From Flavobacteriales bacterium (lineage in GTDB: Bacteria; Bacteroidota; Bacteroidia; Flavobacteriales_F; PHOS-HE28), in NCBI GenBank assembly GCA_020635655.1, contig JACJZI010000010.1, forward strand, positions 1 through 64,000: a DNA stretch of 64,000 bases, in the 5' to 3' direction. The notes under the pieces are model-generated. The model was given only the letters and a program-made list of their open reading frames with translations. It was not told where the DNA came from and searched no databases. The first letter of the stretch is position 1. Every line of letters starts with the position of its first letter. Shown in pieces: positions 50,950 through 60,000 of this stretch. The translations under genes and the position numbers were made by a program.

Positions 50950-50957
50950 CAAATGTA
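50950..50957 (-). promoter_or_regulatory. -7 box, probable distal promoter of speA
   Basis: TACATTTG on the minus strand is a perfect TAnnTTTG. Transcription would start near 50943, 234 nt before speA. No clear hairpin-plus-T-run was found in the 277-nt interval 50710-50986, only the small frame at 50706-50753. Confidence 0.5.
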
Positions 50958-50986
50958 CTTCGGTGATCGATCGATGCGGTCCCGCT

Positions 50987-52048
50987 TCAGAGCCATCCTC
51001 GTTTCTTGAAAAGGAGGAGCATGATCACCACCAGTAGGCCCATGACCCCGAGCGCGAGAAAGTAACCATATCGCCACTGCAGTTCGGGCATGTAGTGGAA
51101 GTTCATGCCATAGACCCCCACGATGAAGGTCAGCGGAATGAAGATCGTGCTGATGATCGTCAACAGCTTCATCACCTGTCCCATGCGCAGATTGACGCCG
51201 GCGTGCCAGGTGTTCTCCAGGTTGGCCAGCATGTCCCGGAACGTGCTGATGCTGTCGGTGATGTATAGCGTGTGGTCCTGCAGGTCGTTCAGATAGCGTC
51301 GCGTATTCTTCTCGATCAGGTCGTTGTGCAATGTGTTCAGGCGCCCGGCCAGTTCCCGGACAGGCAGCACATGCCGGCTCAGCATGATCAACTGGCTGCG
51401 GATCTCCTGGATGGTGAGCAGGTCGTCCTCATCGGGACGCAGGCTGATCTTCCTTTCCAGTTCCTCGATCCGCCTGCCCAGATGCTCGACGACCAGGAAG
51501 TAATTGTCCACGATGACGTCGATCAGCGCATACAGCAGATAGTCCGCTCCTGACCGCCGGACGCGCCCCAGGTCGTTGCGGATGCGGTCGCGGATCGGGT
51601 CGAGCACGTCGCCCGGACGTTCCTGGAAGGAAAGCACAAGGTCCTTGGCCAGCACGAAACTGATCTGTTCGATCCGGACATGCGTGGCATCGGGGTCCAT
51701 GCTCAACATCTTGACCACCACGAACAGCTTGTCCTGGTACTCCTCGAGCTTGGGCCGTTGATCGAAGTTCAGCACGTCCTCGATCAGCAGCGGATGCAGG
51801 CCGAACTTCTCGGCGATGGCCGCCACGAACCGGTCGTTCTCCAGACCATCGAGATCGAGCCATCCCACCAGTCCATCGTGTGCGTTCGCGTCCAGGCCGG
51901 TGATCTGGTCGGAGCGTTCTTCGCTCACACCATCGGCATTGTACCAGAAGGCATGGACATGCCCCTGTTCACGCCCCCGATCGCCCACGGTGACCAACGC
52001 GCCTGGCGGAAGGCCGGCCTTTTGGGAGCGTCTACCGACCTTCTTCAT
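50987..52048 (-). CDS. corA: CorA-type magnesium/cobalt channel
   Basis: A 353-residue inner-membrane divalent-cation channel. A large N-terminal cytosolic domain (HPLLIEDVLNFDQRPKLEEYQDKLFVVVKML) and a long stalk helix (VVEHLGRRIEELERKISL to TLYITDSISTFRDML) precede two C-terminal helices. The selectivity motif YGMNF lies between them (VGVYGMNFHYMPEL) and the C-terminus is basic (KKRGW). Its start overlaps the MscS-like stop by 17 nt, so the two are translationally linked. Confidence 0.93.
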   Translation of the reverse strand: MKKVGRRSQKAGLPPGALVTVGDRGREQGHVHAFWYNADGVSEERSDQITGLDANAHDGLVGWLDLDGLENDRFVAAIAEKFGLHPLLIEDVLNFDQRPKLEEYQDKLFVVVKMLSMDPDATHVRIEQISFVLAKDLVLSFQERPGDVLDPIRDRIRNDLGRVRRSGADYLLYALIDVIVDNYFLVVEHLGRRIEELERKISLRPDEDDLLTIQEIRSQLIMLSRHVLPVRELAGRLNTLHNDLIEKNTRRYLNDLQDHTLYITDSISTFRDMLANLENTWHAGVNLRMGQVMKLLTIISTIFIPLTFIVGVYGMNFHYMPELQWRYGYFLALGVMGLLVVIMLLLFKKRGWL

Positions 52049-52946
52049 CCTGGAGGAGCTTCGTGACCGGTCCCGGGCCCTTGAAAGTGAGCGTGCGGTG
52101 CGGGTAAGGGATGTCGATGCCCTCCTTATCGAAGCGCAACTTGATCGAGCGGTTCAGGTCGTAGTGCATCACGCGCGCGGTCACCGGTTCGCGTGCCCAG
52201 ACATAAGCACGCAGCACGAGACTGCTATCGGCGATGCTGATGAGGCGGACGGGCACCAGTGGGTCGCCACGTTCGAGCTCCTCCGCCGTCCGGCGGTCCA
52301 GGCAGTCGGGATGGGCCATGGCCTCCTGCTGCATCAGCGACATCGCCTGGTCCAGGTCGCTCTCGTAACTGATGCCGATCTCGATGAATTCGCAGGTGGC
52401 CTCGTCCCGGATCGTGCTGTTGGTGATGTTCGCATCGCTGATCGTGGCGTTCGGAATGATCATCCGTCGGTTCTCGAAGGTCAGGATCACTGTGTGACGC
52501 AGGGTGATGTCCTCCACTCTTCCGGCGGCTCCGTCACCCACCTGGATCAGGTCCCCCACGCGAAAGGGCTTGAAGGAAACGATGAAGATCCCACTGACGA
52601 TGTTGGCGAACGCCTTCTGCGCAGCGAACCCAAGGATGGCCACCAGGATACCCGCACCGGCGAAGAGCGTCAGGGCAAGATGCTTGATCGAGGGAATGCT
52701 GTAGATGATGGCGCCGAACGCGATCAATCCCACCAACAGACGCAGGGCATTGCGCAGGAAGCGGTAACGGGTCAGGTCCTCAGGCGTTCGGTCGCTATGC
52801 CGATAGGCCCTGCGCAACAGGGCATGCATCGAACGCTCCAGAATGACCGCGGCGATGATGATGAGGATGACCTTGCCGAGCAGGAGCAGGTTCACCCCCA
52901 GCTTGTCCAACAATTTCTCCACGTCGATCAGAAGGGGAATGCGCAT
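52032..52946 (-). CDS. MscS-family mechanosensitive channel
   Basis: A 304-residue small-conductance mechanosensitive channel-like protein. Hydrophobic segments near residues 20-36 and 68-86 precede the pore helix TM3 (LTLFAGAGILVAILGFAAQKAFANIVSGIFIV), followed by the beta domain (PFRVGDLIQVGDGAAGRVEDITLRHTVI) and an alpha/beta C-terminal domain. It would relieve turgor on hypo-osmotic shock. The start at 52946 follows a TATGTTTG box by 28 nt and the gene heads a two-gene unit with corA. Confidence 0.9.
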   Translation of the reverse strand: MRIPLLIDVEKLLDKLGVNLLLLGKVILIIIAAVILERSMHALLRRAYRHSDRTPEDLTRYRFLRNALRLLVGLIAFGAIIYSIPSIKHLALTLFAGAGILVAILGFAAQKAFANIVSGIFIVSFKPFRVGDLIQVGDGAAGRVEDITLRHTVILTFENRRMIIPNATISDANITNSTIRDEATCEFIEIGISYESDLDQAMSLMQQEAMAHPDCLDRRTAEELERGDPLVPVRLISIADSSLVLRAYVWAREPVTARVMHYDLNRSIKLRFDKEGIDIPYPHRTLTFKGPGPVTKLLQDEEGR

Positions 52947-52974
52947 GGGCCGTGATCGGACGCTCGGTCCGTTG

Positions 52975-52982
52975 CAAACATA
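52975..52982 (-). promoter_or_regulatory. -7 box upstream of the mscS-corA unit
   Basis: TATGTTTG on the minus strand is a perfect TAnnTTTG, 28 nt before the ATG at 52946. Confidence 0.6.
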
Positions 52983-53014
52983 TCATCGGCCGGCCGTGCG
53001 TGGCATCCTTGCGA

Positions 53015-53743
53015 TCAGGACTTCGGTGTGTTGGCCGTGAATTCACGCAGGTCGGCATGGAACCTGGTGCCTCCGGTCACCTCGAGATGTTCGTGCCCTT
53101 TTCGGAACAGCCGCATGTCCCGGCCAAGCAGTTCGATCCCGCCCTCCTCCATGCGAAGACCGGACCCCTCGCGCAGGCCGAGCACGGGGACCTCCGGGTT
53201 CATCTCCAGGAACTCCGTGATCCGCTGGTCGCGGGTCTCTCCGCCATGGCCCTCCGGCCGCGCATCGGTATAGTGCGGGTTGATCTGGAACGGGACCAGA
53301 TGCATCGCCCGGAAGCTGGGCGGCTCGGTGATGGGCATGTCGTTCGTGGTCATGATCGTGGGGCAGGCCACATTGCTGCCGGCGCTCCAGCCGACGTAGC
53401 CCATGCCCTGCTGCACCCGTTTGCGAATGGTGCGGACCAGGTCGTTCCGATAGAGCTCCCGGATGAGGCGGAACGTATTGCCACCGCCCACTGCAACGGC
53501 ATCGGCCGTGGCCAGGGCCGCTTTGGGGTCGTTCTCGCGATGCAGGCCGATCGTGCGGACACCCATTTCCTCGAACACGGGAGCCACCATCCCCATGTAC
53601 GCATCGAAACTGAACGTGACCGCGGCGAACGGAACGAACGCGATGGTTCGGCGACCATCAAGGAATTTGCTGAGATGTTCACGCGGCCATCCCAGAAAGG
53701 GTTCGCCGGGAAGGGTGCTGTTGCTGAGCAGGAGCAGATGCAT
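53015..53743 (-). CDS. pepE: Peptidase E (alpha-aspartyl dipeptidase, family S51)
   Basis: A 242-residue cytosolic serine peptidase that cleaves Asp-X dipeptides. MHLLLLSNSTLPGEPFLGW is the family start. AVGGGNTFRLIREL and GMGYVGWSAGSNVACPTIMTTNDMPI in two parts hold the nucleophilic Ser (GWSAGS). LVPFQINPHYTD carries the His of the active site. It starts 3 nt after the OmpA-like gene stop, so it may ride on that unit's transcript, though its function seems unrelated. Confidence 0.9.
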   Translation of the reverse strand: MHLLLLSNSTLPGEPFLGWPREHLSKFLDGRRTIAFVPFAAVTFSFDAYMGMVAPVFEEMGVRTIGLHRENDPKAALATADAVAVGGGNTFRLIRELYRNDLVRTIRKRVQQGMGYVGWSAGSNVACPTIMTTNDMPITEPPSFRAMHLVPFQINPHYTDARPEGHGGETRDQRITEFLEMNPEVPVLGLREGSGLRMEEGGIELLGRDMRLFRKGHEHLEVTGGTRFHADLREFTANTPKS

Positions 53744-53746
53744 GTT

Positions 53747-55999
53747 TCATTCCGACCCCATCGCCCCGGTGATGTGAAGTTCCAGGAATGCGGGGTCGCC
53801 GTCGGTGAAAATAACCACACGCCGATCGACCGGACCGGCGGCAGCGTGACCATTGAAGAGCACATGCACGGTGCCGCTCCCTCCCGGTGCGATCGGCGAG
53901 CGGTACAATTCCGCTGTGGTGCAACCGCAGTCCGCTTTGGCTCCGGTAAGCGTCATTGGCCGATCCCCATTGTTCCGGACGATGAAATCGGCCGATCGCT
54001 CCTCGCCGGGATGGAGAGGGCCCAGGTCGATCACCGGACGGGTCACGTGCAGTGCACCACCGGTACCCGCATACACCACCTGCTCGATCTCGATGCGGCG
54101 TTCGCGTGCAGCGGAGACACTGTACACCGAACCCTTCAGGTCCGAAAGCGCGTCGCTCACGCCCGCTGCCGATCGATCCTCTCCGTAAGGTGCCTTCACG
54201 ACATGCAGGCCGCCGCCGTTCCCGGCGGCCCCTTCCAGATAGGGAATGAACGCACCGTTCTCCGCTTTCCGGAGGTAGTTGATCATGCTCTGGACCCTGC
54301 GGAGCGATAGGTTCCGGTTGTAGTCGCTCTTGGCCAGTGGACTGGCGAAGCCACGCACCACCAGTTCGATCCGCTGGCCTTCGTCGAGCGCTTCCTTCAG
54401 CAGGCCAATGAACGCGTTCAACTGATCGAAACCGTGGTCCACCTCGTCCGCAAAGAACGCATCCATCGCGGCGAGCGCCTGTGGATCACCGTGCCGTGCT
54501 TCGTGGTAGTCTGGTACACGGTTCTTGTATGCTCGATAGGTTTCGGCATAGTCCATGGTGGTGAGCGTGTCCCAGGTGCGGGGATCGGGCCTGTCGTTGT
54601 CGAAGTAGAGGCGGATCGGCAGTTTCTCGCGCAAGCTCGTCAGGTGCTCTTGCGCCGCGGTGGAAAGCACCGGGACCGGGGTCGTGTCCGTTCGCGCGGT
54701 GATCTGCGAAGTGCTGTCCAGGGAAGGATAGCTGAAACGGTAGATGTCGTTGCAGCACGTCTCTCCCTTGTGCGCGAGGGATCCCACGCGGTTGCTCGTG
54801 AAATAGCCGCTCATCGTGGTCATGTCGAACGTGGGATAGAGATCGTTCGCGGGGCTGTTGAGCGGGAACATCCAGTTCTGTGGTTCGGAGAAGGAACCGC
54901 CCTGGTCCTCGCTCATGAAATTGTCGAAACCGCCCAGTCCGGGCAGGAAATCCGAACTGAAATAGAGCTTGTGCTGGACCACGTCATAGAAAGGACAGGT
55001 CTCATTTCCGGGTGTATTCACCGGTGGACCAAGAGGCATGGGCCGCATGACCCGGTCGCCTTCCAATTCGCCCCGCCAGATGTCCCTGCCACCGGTCCCG
55101 CCGGACGCGTCCGAAACAAAGAAGAGCGTCCTTACGCCGTCGATCACGGCCGCCATGGGTTGGGTCGTCGTCACTTGGTCGGACAGGCCGCCGAGCGGTG
55201 CTATCGTTCCTGACCGCTGATCCAGCACGAACAAACGGCAGGGGCCGACCCCTTGGCAACGCGTGAAATAGAAATACCGATGGTCCGCGCTCCAACACGC
55301 GTTCGCATTGTCACCGATCGCATTGATCCCCTGGTCCAGCGGTATGGGTGTTCCCCAACCTGGTCCTTCCGCTCCGCTCCGGTAGATGGCGGCGTGGTAG
55401 CTGGTCGTATCCGTCACCTCGTTCTCGGCGGTCAACTCACCCCGAAGCGAGGTGAAGACCAGCGCACCGGTGCTGTCCGTTCGCGCACCGAACTCGGTGT
55501 CATAGCTGTTCACCGGCTCCGGCAGATGTTCGATCGTCACCGCCTCCGGATGGGCCATCAGCTCGCGCGCAAGCCTGCAACCGGCGAGGCCGTTCCTGGC
55601 ACGTTGCGCGTTGAACGAGCTCTTGTCACGCTCCTTGCGCAGCACTTTTTCCCATGTGCGCTCCGCCGCATCGTGATCGCCCGTGCACATCTGCATCTCG
55701 GCCAGCCAACGCATCGCCTCCGGATGCAGGCGCCCCATGTCCTTGTGCGCCACCTTGTCATAGTTGGCTGCGGCCAGCTCATATTGGTTGCTCTTTCGGC
55801 AAGCTTCGGCATAGGCCCATTGCAGCGACATCCGCCCCGGTTCGCGTTGCAGCGCCTCACCATAGAACCGTGATGCTCCGTAGTGGTCACCACGTTGTTC
55901 GGCGGCGTCACCCCATGCGGTCCATTGGGCTGTGCTTTGGGCATGGGTCACCAGGGGCACAAGCACCAGCAGGAGCGGATATGTCAGCTGCCGCCACAT
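53747..55999 (-). CDS. TPR-PD40-OmpA-like-DUF1573 outer envelope protein
   Basis: A 750-residue exported protein with signal peptide LLLVLVPLVTHAQ. TPR-like helices (residues ~22-150) are followed by PD40-type propeller repeats (~165-430; SADHRYFYFTRCQG, KLYFSSDFLPGLGGFDNF). A region resembling a degenerate OmpA domain (~480-640; IRLYFDNDRPDP, IELVVRGFASPLAKSDYNRNLSLRRV in parts) follows. A C-terminal DUF1573 domain (~660-745; MTLTGAKADCGCTTAEL) closes it. The layout recalls PorE-type T9SS-associated proteins that contact peptidoglycan. It follows a PorP/SprF gene by 3 nt. The OmpA-DUF1573 order is uncommon. Confidence 0.8.
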   Translation of the reverse strand: MWRQLTYPLLLVLVPLVTHAQSTAQWTAWGDAAEQRGDHYGASRFYGEALQREPGRMSLQWAYAEACRKSNQYELAAANYDKVAHKDMGRLHPEAMRWLAEMQMCTGDHDAAERTWEKVLRKERDKSSFNAQRARNGLAGCRLARELMAHPEAVTIEHLPEPVNSYDTEFGARTDSTGALVFTSLRGELTAENEVTDTTSYHAAIYRSGAEGPGWGTPIPLDQGINAIGDNANACWSADHRYFYFTRCQGVGPCRLFVLDQRSGTIAPLGGLSDQVTTTQPMAAVIDGVRTLFFVSDASGGTGGRDIWRGELEGDRVMRPMPLGPPVNTPGNETCPFYDVVQHKLYFSSDFLPGLGGFDNFMSEDQGGSFSEPQNWMFPLNSPANDLYPTFDMTTMSGYFTSNRVGSLAHKGETCCNDIYRFSYPSLDSTSQITARTDTTPVPVLSTAAQEHLTSLREKLPIRLYFDNDRPDPRTWDTLTTMDYAETYRAYKNRVPDYHEARHGDPQALAAMDAFFADEVDHGFDQLNAFIGLLKEALDEGQRIELVVRGFASPLAKSDYNRNLSLRRVQSMINYLRKAENGAFIPYLEGAAGNGGGLHVVKAPYGEDRSAAGVSDALSDLKGSVYSVSAARERRIEIEQVVYAGTGGALHVTRPVIDLGPLHPGEERSADFIVRNNGDRPMTLTGAKADCGCTTAELYRSPIAPGGSGTVHVLFNGHAAAGPVDRRVVIFTDGDPAFLELHITGAMGSE

Positions 56000-56002
56000 G
56001 GG

Positions 56003-57013
56003 TCACAATTGGGCGGGACAGGCCTTGAAACGCGCGGGGACCGGTGCATTTCGGCGCAGGATCCGCGTAACGGTGAACTCGATCCCTCCCCGGTTCCGAC
56101 TGGCGGGCACCAGGTCGCTGAAATTGATGTCATAGCTGATACCCGCGGTCCAATCGTCATATTCCATCCCGGCATAGATGGTACCCGCGTCCGCAGCGCG
56201 GTACAATGCACCAAGGCGGACCGTGCGCAAGCTGGTGTACCGTTGTAGCAAGATGTACCGGACGATCGCCCCGAGATCCAGCTCACGAAAGGGTCCCTGG
56301 GCCATGTATTGGACCACGGGCAGCAGGTCGAATCTTTCTGCCACGGGAAAGCCGGTAAGGACCTGGAAGGATGTGCGCAGGTCGAGCGGCTCGGGAGGGG
56401 AATCCAGGAATCCGATCCCGGGACGCGTGAGGTTGAAGAAGGACAATCCCACCTCGATCACCTGTCGGTCCACGGGGCGGTATCGGTACCGGATGCCGGC
56501 GTGCAGGTCCGGATGGACCAGTCCATCACGTTGAAGGTCCTCGCCTGTGGACAAGGCCGGATCATAGTAGTAACCGTTGTATTGTGAATCGAATGCCAGT
56601 TCGTTCGGATCGAGGGTGATCGAGGTGAATCCGAACTGCAGACCTGCGGATACGGCCTGGCGCTGCTTGTCGAACGCACGGGAATAGCTGCCTCCGATGC
56701 TGAAGTGGAACGTGTTCAACCGGGCGTCACCGGTCCGATCATTGAAGATCCAGATGCCCGCTCCCAGCCCCTTCTTGCGCAGGAAGTTCGCAGCATCGGC
56801 ACCCAACCCGAAGGTGCGATAGGGCCTGGTGACGGAACGCCATTGTTGCCGGTAGATGCCGTTGATGCGGTAGTCCCCATCGAAGGCACCAATGGATCCG
56901 GGCCCGTTCGCCAATGGCGTATGGAAGAATTGCGAGAAATGGATGTCCTGGGCATGGAGCGCGCCAATGGTAAGAAAGGATGCGACGAGGATGGACGCGC
57001 GCGACCTGGTCAT
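56003..57013 (-). CDS. PorP/SprF-family outer-membrane protein
   Basis: A 336-residue beta-barrel protein of the PorP/SprF family, needed for secretion or surface attachment of T9SS type B substrates. Signal peptide ASILVASFLTIGALHAQ, then DIHFSQFFHTPLANGPGSIGAFDGDYRINGIYRQQW, the family's N-terminal signature (in parts). Regular barrel strands and a C-terminal strand follow. The gene overlaps its upstream type B adhesin gene by 4 nt, so the pair is probably dedicated. MTRSRASILVA at 57013 is the signal-peptide start; the frame is open to 57172. Confidence 0.9.
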   Translation of the reverse strand: MTRSRASILVASFLTIGALHAQDIHFSQFFHTPLANGPGSIGAFDGDYRINGIYRQQWRSVTRPYRTFGLGADAANFLRKKGLGAGIWIFNDRTGDARLNTFHFSIGGSYSRAFDKQRQAVSAGLQFGFTSITLDPNELAFDSQYNGYYYDPALSTGEDLQRDGLVHPDLHAGIRYRYRPVDRQVIEVGLSFFNLTRPGIGFLDSPPEPLDLRTSFQVLTGFPVAERFDLLPVVQYMAQGPFRELDLGAIVRYILLQRYTSLRTVRLGALYRAADAGTIYAGMEYDDWTAGISYDINFSDLVPASRNRGGIEFTVTRILRRNAPVPARFKACPAQL

Positions 57014-60000
57014 CGGATCACGGTGATGTTGCCCTTGAAGAACCGACTTTGCCCATCGACGCAGGTGACCTGCAAGTGGTAGACGAATACAGCGGGATCG
57101 ACCGGTTTCCCGTTGAAGGTGCCGTCCCACCCGACGCTCTGATCGGTGGTCTCGAAGACCTTCTCGCCCCAACGGTCGAAGATCTGGAGCTCCATCGCGC
57201 TGATGAACCGGCCGCGCACATAGAGCACGTCATTGCTGCCATCGCCGTTCGGGCTGAAGGCGTTGGGCAGGAAGATATCCGGCTCGTCGCACAATAGCTC
57301 GTGCACCGTGACCAGTACCGAATCATCCTTTGTGCAAATGCCATCGGAGATCGTCACATGGAACCAAGTGGTGTTCTGCACAATGGCCGTGGGCGCCCCC
57401 GAGTTCGGGTCGCTCACCAGGTCCGCAGGCGACCAGGAATAGGTGACGCCGGATGTCGGTGTGGCGGCGAGATGCACCAGTGTGCCGGACAGCACGATCG
57501 TCTGGTCCACGGTCGCATGCGCCTCGCTACCGTTCACGGGGGAGACCTGTACCGTGATCGCGCTCGTCCAGGGACAACCGGCCGGACTGGTAACGGCCAC
57601 CGTATAGGCGGAAGTTTCGGACGGGCTCACGGTGGCGATGGTCGTCCCTTGACCGGAGAGGATCGCATTGGAGGGGCTCCAGACGATGGAGGATCCTGGG
57701 TCGATGCCGGTCAGGAGCAGTTGGGCCTGGTCATCCGCACAAATGAGCGAATCCCCGGTCAGTTGAGGATCCGCGAGGGAGACGCCGACCACCACGCTGT
57801 CCACGGCGGGACACGCCGATCCATTGTTCGCCGCGATGTAGTAGATGCCTGCAATGGCGGGTGTGATCGTCGCCGTGCTGTCCTGAGGGCCGTTGTTGAG
57901 CCAGTCCGTGAAGAGCGGCGAGGTGGCCCAATGGAAATCCGAGGCCGTCCCCTGGCTGTTGGCCACCAGGGTGAATGCGTCCAACGGACCACAGAGCAAG
58001 GTGTCGTTCAGAGCGGCGAGCACGGGTCCGGCAGCACCAACGACCAGGGTGAGGGTGGCGACATCCTGACCGTTGCACGAGTTCGGATCGGTGGCGGTGA
58101 GCGTGACCGTATAGGTCCCGGGCGTGCTGTACGCATGTGTGGGCTGTACCGCTGTGGAGGTGGTCTGGTCGCCCAGGTCCCACAGGTAGTTCGCTCCAGG
58201 GCTGCTGTGGTTCTCGAAGGGGACCGGGGCATCCGCACAGACCGTGTCGGGAGCATCGATCACCGCGACCACCAGCGGCGCGTCGAAATCGAACTTGAAG
58301 ACGGCGTTGTTGCAGTTGGAGCTGTTGTTCGTGGAGGACCAGGCACCCGGGGTGGTGGGGAAATCATCATGTCCTCCGCATCCGGCACATACGGATTCAT
58401 ACACACGTCCGCGACGATCGAACCGGCTGGTGCCCCCATCGACGTGCTCATGGCTTTGCGGACCACCCATGTACGTGGCGTAGGTCAGTCCTTGCATGTC
58501 GATATCGAACACGGCCAGGTAGAAATCGTTGCCATCGGTCGTGGATTGGTAGGCATCCGGAGTGATCGGCAGGCCGTTGGTGCTCAGAGGGGCGCCGATC
58601 CCGATCGTGCTGCCCCAGCCACATATGTAGATCTTGTCGCAGTAGTCGACCAGGAAGGCCGTGGGCGAAATGTCGGGGGTGCCATCGCCGGACCCGACCC
58701 GCGAACTCCAGATCACACTGGTCAGGCCCGCATTGAACTTGGTGAGGAGCTGACCCCCGGTGGGTATGTTGTAGGGCGCGTTGCTGATCAGATCGTTCGC
58801 TGGTGCCGCGGTCTGGCCCAGGATATATACGCTGTCCGACCCGTCGATCTCCACGAAGTACGCCTGATCGTAGGCGCTGCTGCCCCAGTAGGTGCATATG
58901 GAGATCGTATTGAGCGCCGGTGGCAGTTGGAGCAGGAACGCGTCCGCGGCACCTCCCGAATTGACCGGACCGACGACACCCGGTGTGACGGGCAGATCGG
59001 TGCTGGTGGTGCCACCGCAAAGCACAAGGTCGCCCATGCTGTTCAGCGCTTCGGAATAAATGGCGTCATCACCCGTCCCGCCGAAATAGCTGCCGTATTG
59101 CAGTGTGGTCAGGTCCGCATCGAACCGGGCGATGTAGCCATCCTGACCGCCGGCATTCGCGCCTTGGATGTTCCCCGGTGTGATGGGCATGTCGGTGCTT
59201 GCCGTGCTGCTGGCGATGACCACGCGACCCTGATCGTCCAGGAGCACCTCTCCCCGGACCTCATCGGCATAGTTGAACTTGAGGGCAGGTGCGTAGTTCA
59301 GACCGTCGTTGTCCGATCCTCCGAGATACGTGCTCGCCTGGAGATCCGATCCATCGGCACTGAGCCGGGAGATGATCATGTCGGAACCGTTCGGGAAGCT
59401 CACACCCAGACCGCCTGGAGTGAATACCGGGCCTCCTCCGAAGGACTGGTCGAAGCCGTTCACTGTTGTTGGATAGTCCGGGGACCCCGTGCTGCCCAGT
59501 ACGTACAGCTCGTCGTCCCCGTCCACGATAAGGCTGTGCGGCAGTTCGTCGCCCTGCCCCCCCAGGAAGGTGGCCCAGATGATGAACGTACCTGTAGTGT
59601 CGTATTTCGTGATCGCGATGTCCGTCCCCTGGATCGTGCCCTGCCCATCACCACCCGCCCAGGTGGTCTGATAGGCGCCCATCGTCACCGGATAGTTCTG
59701 CCCGAACGCCGTGCTCCCGGAATACAGGAACCCCGCGTTATCGTAGGTCGCTGAATAGCCAAAGTTGTCGCTTAGCGATCCGGAGAAGGTCGAGAAGACC
59801 AGCGTCGGGTCGATCACGAGCGGATGGTCCTTGTCGTAGGGCCCGGGTCGGAACCAGAACATCCGCCCATCGGTCCGATAGCTGCATGATACCGGAACGC
59901 GTTCACCATTGATGTCCTGATAGGCCAGGGGTACCCGTTCTTCAAGGTCTCCCAGGGAAGTGTGGATGACCAGTGAACCATGTTTGACATCGAGTCCGTC

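Noticed and set aside
48118..51009. 963-residue plus-strand open frame
   Set aside because: It runs antisense through the acidic protein, DHS-like and SpeA genes, which all show clear family motifs. Shadow frame.
50754..51077. Longer open frame upstream of the speA leader peptide (123 residues)
   Set aside because: Arg/Pro/Ser-rich, no hydrophobic core and it covers the predicted promoter. Only its last 15 codons are considered as a possible leader peptide.
57301..59754. 817-residue plus-strand open frame
   Set aside because: Antisense to the type B surface protein; rich in Arg and Gly with no recognisable domain.
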